From IMG/VR virus record IMGVR_UViG_3300023184_000158, positions 1-56,221 of that record: DNA of 56,221 nucleotides; one strand, 5' to 3'. The notes below the pieces were generated by a model. It was given only the letters and a program-made list of their open reading frames with translations, ran no database searches and had not been told where the DNA came from. Made by a program: the position numbers and the translations under genes. The DNA is from a virus. Shown here one piece after another: positions 22,233 through 30,135 of this stretch; the first letter of the stretch is position 1, and each line of letters begins with the position of its first letter.

Positions 22233-22974
22233 TTTTCTCTTCGGGGTGATCCCCAGTATACTCAGCAGAGGCGGTGTCGGCGGGAACCAGCTGGCTACGC
22301 AGGGCTCCGATCTCGTTGATCCATCCCTCGACACTGGTCTCGTTTGCGTTGAGGCCAGCCATTAGGCGGACAACCGATTCGGCATTGGAAATGAAATTCA
22401 ATTCACGCACTGCGTTGATAAGGGATTTTTCCGCATCACTCAGCATTTCGTATTCTCCTTTTTGCTCTTCGCTTGGCACGTAGTTGTCATAATCCTTGCA
22501 AAACGTCAACGGATCAACATATTGAGCAAGCATCTGATCTTTTGTCAATCCACCGCCCCAATACCCCCATGTCGGAGGCTTGTCATTCTTGACCTCAAAA
22601 TGCAAATGTGCAAATTGCTGACCTCCCGACTTGCCACACCCACCAATTACATCACCACGATTCACTAGTTGTCCAATAGCATCAGCGCCCCAAACAAAAC
22701 TGTTAGCATGACAATAATGAACCCAAGATCCCACATGGGGGCCCTCCAGAATTTCCCACCATTGGTGTTTTCCATAGCCGCGAGCGGTCTCTTCGCTGGC
22801 CCGTAATGCCATCTTGCACACGGCTACCAAATCCATGCCTAAATCTCCATCACCTCCGCTTCCGGCATTAAAATCGAGTCCAGGATGAAATTGATTTGAA
22901 TACGTACTCCATTCGCCAAAATCATAGCCACCCATGGTCGGGTTCTGTTCTGTGGACTTCAATAATGGAAACAT
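22225..22974 (-). CDS. M23-family peptidase, probable endolysin
   Basis: A 249-residue LytM/M23 zinc endopeptidase that cuts peptide cross-bridges in peptidoglycan. The zinc ligands are visible: HPGLD (about residues 30-34), then HYCHAN, and the HLHFEV motif (about 121-126). VNRGDVIGGCGKSGG matches the conserved glycine-rich turn. There is no signal peptide. The last 80 residues, helical and acidic, may bind the cell wall or be a regulatory tail. GAGGAGGA precedes the ATG, and the upstream stop overlaps the start. An LLH-type holin lies two genes upstream, so this is probably the lysis endolysin rather than a tail-tip enzyme. Confidence 0.88.
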   Translation of the reverse strand: MFPLLKSTEQNPTMGGYDFGEWSTYSNQFHPGLDFNAGSGGDGDLGMDLVAVCKMALRASEETARGYGKHQWWEILEGPHVGSWVHYCHANSFVWGADAIGQLVNRGDVIGGCGKSGGQQFAHLHFEVKNDKPPTWGYWGGGLTKDQMLAQYVDPLTFCKDYDNYVPSEEQKGEYEMLSDAEKSLINAVRELNFISNAESVVRLMAGLNANETSVEGWINEIGALRSQLVPADTASAEYTGDHPEEKSG

Positions 22975-23337
22975 TCATTCCTCCTCTGTTACGGTTGACA
23001 AATCGTCAACAAAATCTCCTCGTTCCAGACGGAATCGCTGGAAGTCCAGCCAATTCCTCGTTTTCCTGTCCGCAGTCACTGGCGCGACATGTTCCTTGGC
23101 AATTCTTTCGGATGTCCAATGTTCACGCAATGCCAGAAGCGACTCCTGTTGTTCCTCCGTCAGGGAGGCGTTCCATCGGGATTGTGACGCAACAAGCAAT
23201 CGCTTGCGTTCCCTGAGCAGCAATTCCAATGAAACAGACATGTCGGTGCTTTCCCGTCCGCGACCGACGCCTTCACCGCGCATTTCACGACACCGGTGCG
23301 CTTTTTCGTTGTACTCGCTCTGAATATATTTTTGCAT
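22975..23337 (-). CDS. Hypothetical charged protein in lysis region
   Basis: A 120-residue highly charged, helical protein (QSEYNEKAHRCREMRGEGVG region, then SLELLLRERKRLLVASQSRW). There is no transmembrane segment or lipobox, so it does not look like a spanin. GAAGGA precedes the ATG. It sits between holin and endolysin genes with a 12-base gap on one side and an overlap on the other, so it is surely expressed with them. It might regulate or assist lysis, but this is from location only. Confidence 0.65.
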   Translation of the reverse strand: MQKYIQSEYNEKAHRCREMRGEGVGRGRESTDMSVSLELLLRERKRLLVASQSRWNASLTEEQQESLLALREHWTSERIAKEHVAPVTADRKTRNWLDFQRFRLERGDFVDDLSTVTEEE

Positions 23338-23349
23338 GGCTATTCCTTC

Positions 23350-23769
23350 TTATCCTTTCTTTTCAATGCCTTTCTTCATGGTAAATACCGCGGATTCGAT
23401 CATGGTGCTGATAAGATCGGGAGTCACGAATTTTATTCCGTGCCTGTTTGCAGAATCAGCAAGCAACTTTGAAGCGTACGCAAACTTCTCTGTTGCCTTT
23501 CCGTCAGAGATGCTTTGCTCCGCGGCTTGAACCGCCAGTTGTGCGTAGCTTGCCAGCAAGGAAAAATGATCATTTTCCTTTAGTGATGAAAGTCGTTTGT
23601 TGAGCGTTCTCAAAACGACCGGCACCATGATTCCAACGGCTATCAAGCTAAAATAGATTGCATCAATCAGAACCTTGTCCAATGCGTCCGCCATGTTCAT
23701 TTGTTCCTCCGGGGTCATGACTGCAACTTGAAACAATGCTTGGAATGCCAAAATGATGAACTTTATCAT
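23350..23769 (-). CDS. LLH-type holin
   Basis: A 139-residue membrane protein that fits the LLH holin family, small proteins that permeabilise the inner membrane to time lysis. A hydrophobic N-terminus (MIKFIILAFQALFQVAVM) is followed by one strong membrane segment (IYFSLIAVGIMVPVVL, about residues 38-56). The family-like C-terminal region then has YAQLAVQAAEQSISDGKATE and KLLADSANRHGIKFVTPDLI. ATG at 23769 has AAGGAG upstream and is preferred to the longer reading from 23844. It is followed by the charged 120-residue gene and the endolysin. The assignment is from pattern recall plus context. Confidence 0.8.
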   Translation of the reverse strand: MIKFIILAFQALFQVAVMTPEEQMNMADALDKVLIDAIYFSLIAVGIMVPVVLRTLNKRLSSLKENDHFSLLASYAQLAVQAAEQSISDGKATEKFAYASKLLADSANRHGIKFVTPDLISTMIESAVFTMKKGIEKKG

Positions 23770-23800
23770 TTTATTCTCCTTTGTTTGATTATGGAGAATT

Positions 23801-24844
23801 CTACGTGTAGAATGCAGCCTTCCCGGTTTGTTCGGAAAAATCATGGGTAAATGCGGAACTGTTCATGTATCTCACTGCGTCTTCCGCATTGGGAAAACAA
23901 AGGTGTTTCCGCTTGTTCTTTGGCATGGGAAAGTAGACCACGGTTGGTGTTCCGATGGATGGTTGACCAAAATACCGTTGGCTATAGGTATCCTTGGTCT
24001 TGTACGTTCCAGTCTTGATCAGGTATGAGGTGCCGCCAAAATCGTATCCAAGCGCCTCGGCAATCTCGTAGTGTGTAAAATGCTCAAAGTCAGGACTGTG
24101 CGTATGTCCGGTTGCGACCACATGAGCGGGGAAACGTGTTTGATACAGCCGCTTGTTGCCAGCAAGTTTGTGCGCACTGCTGTGAGAGCGAGACTGATGC
24201 ATGATCAAATGGGAATAGAATGTTTCGCCAATGTGCAGCTCGACATAGCCTTCGCCCTCAAGAGCGATGGTTTTCTTCTTCATCACGCCTTCTCGCCAGA
24301 TGTAATTCGCCGCTTCGTATCCAATGACCCGTTCGTCAAACTCTGTTGAGTGATTGTCCCACGTAATGACCCAAAGCTTGTCCTTGTCAATCAGGCGAGA
24401 GGCAATGTCGTGCAGGACAAGATTTTGCAACTCTCCCGAGAATGCTTGGCCATGTACGGCAGACACGTTCTTGAAGCTGCCAAAATTATCCTTGAGATCC
24501 CCAATGGTTGCCATGCCGAGGTTTGGAACTTTCATGATGAAATCGAGATCATGACGCATCTGGTCATAGTCGCAACCAAGACTTCCAAGGTGCCAGTCAG
24601 ACGAGAACACCATGGCTATGGGACCGTCAGCATGTCGCAGGTCAAGGATTCCCCGACCAACCTTGAATGATGCTTTCTCGTGAATGTCCTGCATTTTTTT
24701 TGCCGCATCAAAGACATCTTCGTAGCGGACGGAGCCTCGTGGCGCTCCGGGGATCTGGGGGAATGTGTGTGTGTCTAGTTCACGGACAGGCATCACGGGA
24801 GTAGTTGCAAAGCGGGTCTTTGGTGTTCCGCTAATTGATGACAT
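23801..24844 (-). CDS. Calcineurin-like metallophosphoesterase
   Basis: The 347-residue product has the metallophosphoesterase signatures: SSDWHLGS (about residues 80-87, DxH), IGDLKDNF (GD), TWDNHSTE in place of GNHE, LIMHQSRSH, and VATGHTHSPD (about 242-251, GHxH). Such enzymes use two metal ions to hydrolyse phosphoesters. Phage members include nucleases and phosphatases, and the substrate cannot be told here. ATG at 24844 has AAGGAGA upstream, so an earlier start at 24889 is rejected. It begins after a strong hairpin at 24878-24903 and is followed by the holin gene after 31 bases. The altered GNHE box is noteworthy, but Asn and His remain. Confidence 0.9.
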   Translation of the reverse strand: MSSISGTPKTRFATTPVMPVRELDTHTFPQIPGAPRGSVRYEDVFDAAKKMQDIHEKASFKVGRGILDLRHADGPIAMVFSSDWHLGSLGCDYDQMRHDLDFIMKVPNLGMATIGDLKDNFGSFKNVSAVHGQAFSGELQNLVLHDIASRLIDKDKLWVITWDNHSTEFDERVIGYEAANYIWREGVMKKKTIALEGEGYVELHIGETFYSHLIMHQSRSHSSAHKLAGNKRLYQTRFPAHVVATGHTHSPDFEHFTHYEIAEALGYDFGGTSYLIKTGTYKTKDTYSQRYFGQPSIGTPTVVYFPMPKNKRKHLCFPNAEDAVRYMNSSAFTHDFSEQTGKAAFYT

Positions 24845-24877
24845 GAGTATCTCCTTGGATTTGCGGCGTATAACGAT

Positions 24878-24903
24878 GATTCCCCGCATTTCTGCGGGGA
24901 ATC
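24878..24903 (-). other. Stable 11-bp RNA hairpin with GAAA tetraloop
   Basis: GATTCCCCGCA and TGCGGGGAATC pair perfectly over 11 bases around a four-base loop. On the transcribed minus strand the loop is GAAA, a GNRA tetraloop. No U-tract follows (ATCGTTATAC), so it is not a typical intrinsic terminator. It lies in the 78-base gap between two minus-strand genes, 34 bases before the metallophosphoesterase start. It may stabilise, process or attenuate the transcript. Confidence 0.6.
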
Positions 24904-24922
24904 GACCAGTTTGCGGAAGTAA

Positions 24923-25327
24923 TTACTTCGGAGTGTTGTTTTCCGCCTGCTTTGCGGTCACCGCCTCAGTGGAAATGAAATACTTCCCCCACATTGCCGC
25001 GGCGGGAAATTCAGTTTCCAAGGCGTTCTGTTCCGAGACCGCCCGGTTCAACTTCTCCGTTGCGGCTTGAAGGCGTCCCTCGTTGTTGCGGGTTGAGGCA
25101 AAACGGACTTCAACCTGCGCCCGAATCTTGTCTCGTTCAAGATCTGCCCACAATTCTCCCGAATACTTTCCAGACTGGAGAATTTCCACGAAGTTTTCGT
25201 AGGGAACGTCACTGGGAGTTGCCGTTCCCTCTTCCGGGGATTCCGTGTCGATCTCGGTTGCTGTGCCGTCAATAATCATATGTTCCTCCATTACCTTGCC
25301 GTTTGTGGGTTTTGTCTTGTTTGCCAA
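24923..25327 (-). CDS. Hypothetical acidic protein
   Basis: A 134-residue soluble protein of unknown function. The first 45 residues are acidic and probably unstructured (IDTESPEEGTATPSDV). The middle is helical and charged (WADLERDKIRAQVEVRFAST), followed by LNRAVSEQNALETEFPAAAM. TTG at 25327 has AAGGAG nine bases upstream. A rival start is ATG at 25279 with GGAGGA immediately before it, which would trim 16 residues. It is the first gene after the promoter at 25359-25389 and leads into the metallophosphoesterase and lysis genes. Confidence 0.65.
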   Translation of the reverse strand: MANKTKPTNGKVMEEHMIIDGTATEIDTESPEEGTATPSDVPYENFVEILQSGKYSGELWADLERDKIRAQVEVRFASTRNNEGRLQAATEKLNRAVSEQNALETEFPAAAMWGKYFISTEAVTAKQAENNTPK

Positions 25328-25358
25328 TGATTTCCGCTCCTTTCATGGTGATGAATCT

Positions 25359-25389
25359 AGTATAGCATCTTGTTCGAACGCTTCGTCAA
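25359..25389 (-). promoter_or_regulatory. Promoter for metallophosphoesterase/lysis genes
   Basis: On the minus strand TGCTATACT is an extended minus-10 (TATACT at 25359-25364). TTGACG (25384-25389) is a minus-35 match of five of six at a long 19-base spacing. The palindrome GTTCGAAC (25372-25379) lies in the spacer and could be a regulator site. The promoter begins just after the stop of the 1067-residue gene and would give a leader of about 25 bases. Confidence 0.5.
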
Positions 25390-25390
25390 A

Positions 25391-28300
25391 TCAGACCTCC
25401 CAAAGTGGGCCATTTCCCGGATAAACAAAATTATGAGTTGGGTCATACCACTTGACCAGATCAGGCGACGGATAGACGGTTCCGTCCCGCGGAGTGCGCC
25501 CGGTTTCGCCAGTTGTCCAAGATGCAAGAACCTTTGGAGTAGGATCGGCTTTCAGGGCTCCCGCCTTGCGCGTAACCGTTATTCCCTGATAATTGAATCC
25601 ATCAAGTCGTCCAATGTCCACGCGAACTCTTCCGGCTGATCCGGCGCCACCATTCTGTCCATTGTCGTCTCCATCCCATTCGCCCCAATGCGCTTCTTGT
25701 TGAACAGTGGCTTTCAATTGATACGCATTGCCAACCCACGCTTTCTTGACAAAATCCAACCATGGGGTGTCATATAGGTTATCAGTCAGTCCGTTCAATG
25801 TTTTTAACGAAGTGAGGTTGGCATAAGGAATGCTGTCTACCGTTGATGTAGCAGCGTTAGCGTTGTACGTGGGTATTATGGTGGCACTGGCAATAGTTTG
25901 CGTACCACCCCCATTTTTATCGTAGGTTATTGCGTCCCGCACAAATGTCTTAGCCACAATTTCGGCATCAACAAAGGCTTTTGGTGTCCCCGCTGAAGGA
26001 TTTACCGCTGCCCATGCCAAGCTTGCAGCTGTTGTTTCTTTGGCTCCGTTTCCCGAATTGTTGAAAAACTCGAATTTCTTACTTTCAATAATCGGTGTAA
26101 TTTTCATACCAATTATATATGGTGTTGAGCCGTTTGATGTATAGCTTGTTACGCCATTATTTGTTTCTGATCTATAGCTTTCGTAAGAACCGTACTCATA
26201 CGTCGGGGGCAGCCAACCAGTAATTTCGTAATAGTAGAAACAATTCGGCGTAAAACGTTTTTCTGTTCCAAGCGCATCGCTGGTGCCAGTTATTCCTTCA
26301 TCAGAAAATGGTGTAGTGCCGCTTGATCCGGGATCCGCAGCATACGCAAGCTCAGGCGTTGATGAAAAAGCAGTACCGCGCTCCCATTTCTCCGGCCTCC
26401 ATACAGGCCTGGCGTCTCCTTGTAATCCACTTTGTCCGCCATCACCACCGTTGACACTGATGTTTCCCGACACATTTACTGGACCTGATGAAAGATTCAT
26501 GATGATTGGAAGTGATCCATCGCCAGCTTCTTCTCCATGCAAATCAGGAAAATTCCAGTATGCCTGATCCATCAAACACATGGGACTCAGCCCGGGAGCC
26601 AAACCTGATACTTGTGTGCCATACCCTCCGGACAAATTCTCGGCAATAAGCCAGATTGTCCCACCAGATCCGCCTCCTCCGCCACCGCCGCCAGCTGATC
26701 GTGACCATTCCTGATAAGATCCACCATGAGTTGCTCGTCCCTGAGCTCCCGACGCGCCAATTGCCCATATTCGTCCACTTAAGCTCATGTATCGAACAAC
26801 CATTCGTATTGCGCCACCCCCACTTCCGCCTTTTCCGGGATACGTGTCGGTATCTCCACCATCGCCACCCGGAGACCCTAGGTGTTGACTTTCTAGCAAC
26901 ATTGTCCACGGTTTTGTTCTGTTAAATGGAGCGTCATATAATCGATCAAGATCGTAATGAAATGCATTCACATGTATCTTGTTCGATGCAACGTTATCAA
27001 TAAAAACATGACTTTTATTTAATCGCATTTCATTGCCAGAAATGTATTCTATGTATGTTTCAGCGTCCAGTTGACCGGTATTATTCCCAGAACCAGAAAC
27101 ATTTTTTTCCAATCCTTGTCCGGGAATAAAGCCAAGCGCCTTGGCGTCTGTTGCGGTGCGGACAGTTTGCGGATCAACAAGGGTTACCGGAATGTTTTGT
27201 GGTCCCGCTATCCGAGCTGCTCCTCCCGATACTGCGCCGGAGCTAGCGCCTTGTGTGGCGTGTCCACCACCTCCTCCTCCATTGATGGTTCCAGTTGGCG
27301 TTGTTGGAGCAGCATATGTCCGGCGATCACCTTCGTAGTCGGAAACCAATCCCGATGGGCAATATTGCGTAGATTGTGTATTGTTTGTGAAATGAGGATA
27401 TGATGTGCTTGGTAGAACCGTCATGAATTGTTCTACGCGAAAGTCTGCTGCCCTAGGAATCTCAAGTCTTCCCCAAGGCTTCACAGTTACGTTAGAAAAA
27501 AAAGCGGTTGTTCCACCAACCGACGAAACGGTATATTTTGCAGCAAAAAAATGAACATTGATTTTGAAATTGCTAGGATTACGCACCCTGAATTGCCTAG
27601 ATGCATCAATTCCATTTGGAAAGTACTCTTGCATTCCAGTCAATAACTCAGATCCACTCTTATATGTCATGTATTCTTTATCAACCGTCTTATCTTCAAT
27701 GATCAATTTTTCGTAGGCTGAGGATTCGACATTCGTGTTCCTGCAGGCAACTACGGCAACTGAGTGTACTGTGTCTGTGACCGCTTTTCCCTGTCCTGCT
27801 CTTGGCCCATACAAAGAACTGGTATTGTCAGATGCACCTCCTCGCCAATTTCCCTTTGCAGAAACAAATCCGTATTTTGCAACTGCCAAAGGACCCGGCT
27901 TTGTGGGCACATCATTCCAAGCGTAATAAACCCCAAACTGAGGCAGTACGTCTATTGCTGTGCCGTTAATGGACCAATTTGAATATGGACTTTCAGAGGA
28001 AAAAGATTTTGAAATTGTGACACCAGTGGTTGTCATTGTAAAGGGTTGATTAGGCCAAGTAAATTTTGCGTTATTATCACCCCAATTGTTGCCAGTGCCG
28101 CCATGTTGCCCTCTCCAAGGATTGAACCTAGCCTCATCCGGATTTGGATCCGCCTCTGCCGAATTTGGTGGAGGGGCGACAAGTCCCCAGCCATTGTAAT
28201 GTCCACCCCACCGTCCAGACCATTGCACAGCTTCTTTAATTATTCTTTTTCTTCTCCATACCTTCATTGTTGGTCCGCGAGTCTGGAATACATTTGCCGG

Positions 28301-28594
28301 ATACAGATATGTTCTATCGAGAGTATCGGTAGTATTGCAATCAAGGGTAAAAACTGGTGTCCAAGGATCTGTTGAACTTGCCCTACTTTCCAATACGACA
28401 ATGCTTCCGTAAGTAATGTCGGGACGCTTGATGACCATTGTCAGATTGCTGAAATTTGGCGGCACAACCTTTTCTACGCTGCTCGCTCCTGCCTCCAAAA
28501 CGCCGTCATAAAAATCATACGGAACCGTAAGGTTTCCGGCCTCTCCGTGCCCAAAATTTATCAATCCACCTAATCTTGGAATATTAAGTCCCAT
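25391..28594 (-). CDS. Large glycine-rich structural protein, probable tail fibre or adhesin
   Basis: A 1067-residue secreted-type-free structural protein lying at the end of the tail gene run. It contains glycine clusters, GGGGGHATQGASSGAVSGG (about 435-455) and GGGGGGGGSGGTIWLIAENL (about 635-655), embedded in aromatic, Asn/Trp-rich beta sequence such as WGGHYNGWGLVAPPPNS. Poly-glycine blocks separated by short strands are known from adhesins at the tips of phage long tail fibres and from bacterial surface proteins. No catalytic motif is visible. Its start overlaps the stop of the smaller glycine-rich gene upstream by 11 bases, and the two share the GGGGxGGSGG plus hydrophobic strand pattern. 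A host-recognition role is inferred. Confidence 0.75.
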   Translation of the reverse strand: MGLNIPRLGGLINFGHGEAGNLTVPYDFYDGVLEAGASSVEKVVPPNFSNLTMVIKRPDITYGSIVVLESRASSTDPWTPVFTLDCNTTDTLDRTYLYPANVFQTRGPTMKVWRRKRIIKEAVQWSGRWGGHYNGWGLVAPPPNSAEADPNPDEARFNPWRGQHGGTGNNWGDNNAKFTWPNQPFTMTTTGVTISKSFSSESPYSNWSINGTAIDVLPQFGVYYAWNDVPTKPGPLAVAKYGFVSAKGNWRGGASDNTSSLYGPRAGQGKAVTDTVHSVAVVACRNTNVESSAYEKLIIEDKTVDKEYMTYKSGSELLTGMQEYFPNGIDASRQFRVRNPSNFKINVHFFAAKYTVSSVGGTTAFFSNVTVKPWGRLEIPRAADFRVEQFMTVLPSTSYPHFTNNTQSTQYCPSGLVSDYEGDRRTYAAPTTPTGTINGGGGGGHATQGASSGAVSGGAARIAGPQNIPVTLVDPQTVRTATDAKALGFIPGQGLEKNVSGSGNNTGQLDAETYIEYISGNEMRLNKSHVFIDNVASNKIHVNAFHYDLDRLYDAPFNRTKPWTMLLESQHLGSPGGDGGDTDTYPGKGGSGGGAIRMVVRYMSLSGRIWAIGASGAQGRATHGGSYQEWSRSAGGGGGGGGSGGTIWLIAENLSGGYGTQVSGLAPGLSPMCLMDQAYWNFPDLHGEEAGDGSLPIIMNLSSGPVNVSGNISVNGGDGGQSGLQGDARPVWRPEKWERGTAFSSTPELAYAADPGSSGTTPFSDEGITGTSDALGTEKRFTPNCFYYYEITGWLPPTYEYGSYESYRSETNNGVTSYTSNGSTPYIIGMKITPIIESKKFEFFNNSGNGAKETTAASLAWAAVNPSAGTPKAFVDAEIVAKTFVRDAITYDKNGGGTQTIASATIIPTYNANAATSTVDSIPYANLTSLKTLNGLTDNLYDTPWLDFVKKAWVGNAYQLKATVQQEAHWGEWDGDDNGQNGGAGSAGRVRVDIGRLDGFNYQGITVTRKAGALKADPTPKVLASWTTGETGRTPRDGTVYPSPDLVKWYDPTHNFVYPGNGPLWEV

Positions 28595-29615
28595 TTGACA
28601 CTATCTCCAATCCGTGAGTGATGTGTATTTTGTCAAGGATTTTTCTTTCTATTTCAGCATCAGAATTTGATGCAATATTTTCCAGCAGATGAACTTTCAT
28701 TCTGGATTGAGAAACGGGATCAATGACCATTGCCATGAAGTGATCAAGTCCTATTTCAAAAAGGGTGATGTCAACAGTGCGATGAATTGTTCTCGGCTCA
28801 TTGACAATAGGTTCCATGAGTCCATGGCCTTCTGCTCCTGAAAACACACCCGCCCCACCCCAAAAACGCATCATTGGCATTTCCATTTGCGGAATGCATC
28901 GAAGATAGATATACCCGCCGCCACCACCGCCGCCTTGTGATCCAGTCTTCTCGCCTCGCCCTCCGGGCCCACCGTTTCCTCCATTTGCAAAAAACAAAGC
29001 GGCGCGTCCAATGAGATGTCTCGTGATAATATGTATTTTTCCTCCGCTTCCTCCGCCACCTCCGCCTGACCCATACATACTGGATTGGCCTTCTTTCCCA
29101 TCACTTCCAGACATGTCAATGCATGATTCATATCCTAGATGCATTGCGGAAGCTTCGATAACAATTGAAGCTCCACCAAGTCCTTGTCCTCCTCCAATTC
29201 CTGATGGGTATCCATTCCCGCCAATTGTGCCGCTTTCTCCTTGGCTATCATCATGCAATGATCCGCGCAAAACACGGTGATCCAAACGGTTGGGACGCAC
29301 AGGTTTTCCTCTTCCCGGTCCCCCAAGGCCTCCCATGCCTGCGTGAGTGCCTCCTTGACCGCCTCCTCCACTGGAAAACCCATACCGGTCGCGATATGCG
29401 TGAAATCCAGAAACAGGATTGGTCAGCATCACCGAGCTTGTTCCCTTTCCGTTGATCAGTGATTGCTTGCCCATGACAAATGTCTTGCAGGAAATTTTTG
29501 CGCTATTGAGTATTTCCACACACACATTGTCCTGTATCTCAAAATGATCCACATCAATGACAATGTCTTCTTCTAGAACAGTGTTTTTCTCAATAACATA
29601 GTCTTTCATGATCAT
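28584..29615 (-). CDS. Glycine-rich structural protein
   Basis: A 343-residue protein whose central part (about 80-250) is glycine-rich: SSGGGGQGGTHAGMGGLGG, then YGSGGGGGGSGGKIHIITRH and GSQGGGGGGGYIYLRC. Short beta-strand-like segments (KIHIITRHL, GYIYLR) follow each glycine run, the same design as in the larger neighbour downstream. The N-terminus (about 1-65) has alternating hydrophobic/acidic strands like a beta-helix. It begins with an ATGA overlap on the upstream gene. It is probably a fibre tip or assembly partner of the 1067-residue protein. Confidence 0.72.
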   Translation of the reverse strand: MIMKDYVIEKNTVLEEDIVIDVDHFEIQDNVCVEILNSAKISCKTFVMGKQSLINGKGTSSVMLTNPVSGFHAYRDRYGFSSGGGGQGGTHAGMGGLGGPGRGKPVRPNRLDHRVLRGSLHDDSQGESGTIGGNGYPSGIGGGQGLGGASIVIEASAMHLGYESCIDMSGSDGKEGQSSMYGSGGGGGGSGGKIHIITRHLIGRAALFFANGGNGGPGGRGEKTGSQGGGGGGGYIYLRCIPQMEMPMMRFWGGAGVFSGAEGHGLMEPIVNEPRTIHRTVDITLFEIGLDHFMAMVIDPVSQSRMKVHLLENIASNSDAEIERKILDKIHITHGLEIVSNGT

Positions 29616-30121
29616 TCATGTACCAATGACTCAATAAGCTGTGCAATGACATCCAAAGATGCTCCGATTGGTATAGACAGAATACCTGATATGACTCCTT
29701 TTTCAAATCTCATGGTTGCGTCCCACAGCGCGGGATTTGCGCTGAAGCCGCAACCACCAGCCCATTTGTTGCAATGGTTCCACTCGTTTTCTCCATCGCT
29801 GTCCCAAAGCAATACCGTGTCCACTATCTGATGCTCCAGTGATTGCACTGGGACAGATATTTTATTAAACGCAACAAATGAGGCAAGATCCTTCTCTGCA
29901 ACCAAATCCGCAGGAACTCCCGGCAAATGCGTATCCCCCAATGAATATTGAAAAAGATTATGATTGAGTGCATTTGATACTGAATGATATTCCGGACAGC
30001 CATTCTTGCATGCATCAATGGGAGCAGTATCTGCAAAAAAATATTTCACGTTTGATTGATCAATATATTTTATTGAAATGGAATGCCGCGAGGGCAGCTG
30101 CAAAAATACATCATCAATCAT
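29612..30121 (-). CDS. Hypothetical protein in tail gene cluster
   Basis: A 169-residue protein of unknown family. It contains ACKNGCPEYH near residue 38 and WNHCNKWAGGCGFSANPALW near residue 115, so cysteines occur in two clusters that could form disulfides or bind metal. It ends in a hydrophobic helix (SIPIGASLDVIAQLIESL). AAGGAG stands before the ATG at 30121. It sits between the 2313-residue tail protein and the glycine-rich pair, so a small structural or fibre-attachment part is likely, by context only. Confidence 0.68.
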   Translation of the reverse strand: MIDDVFLQLPSRHSISIKYIDQSNVKYFFADTAPIDACKNGCPEYHSVSNALNHNLFQYSLGDTHLPGVPADLVAEKDLASFVAFNKISVPVQSLEHQIVDTVLLWDSDGENEWNHCNKWAGGCGFSANPALWDATMRFEKGVISGILSIPIGASLDVIAQLIESLVHE

Positions 30122-30135
30122 CGATTACTCCTTTT

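Noticed and set aside
22243-22260. GGGGTGATCCCC palindrome with TATACT before the HNH gene
   Set aside because: The stem is only four base pairs, it lies in endolysin coding sequence, and no minus-35 supports a promoter.
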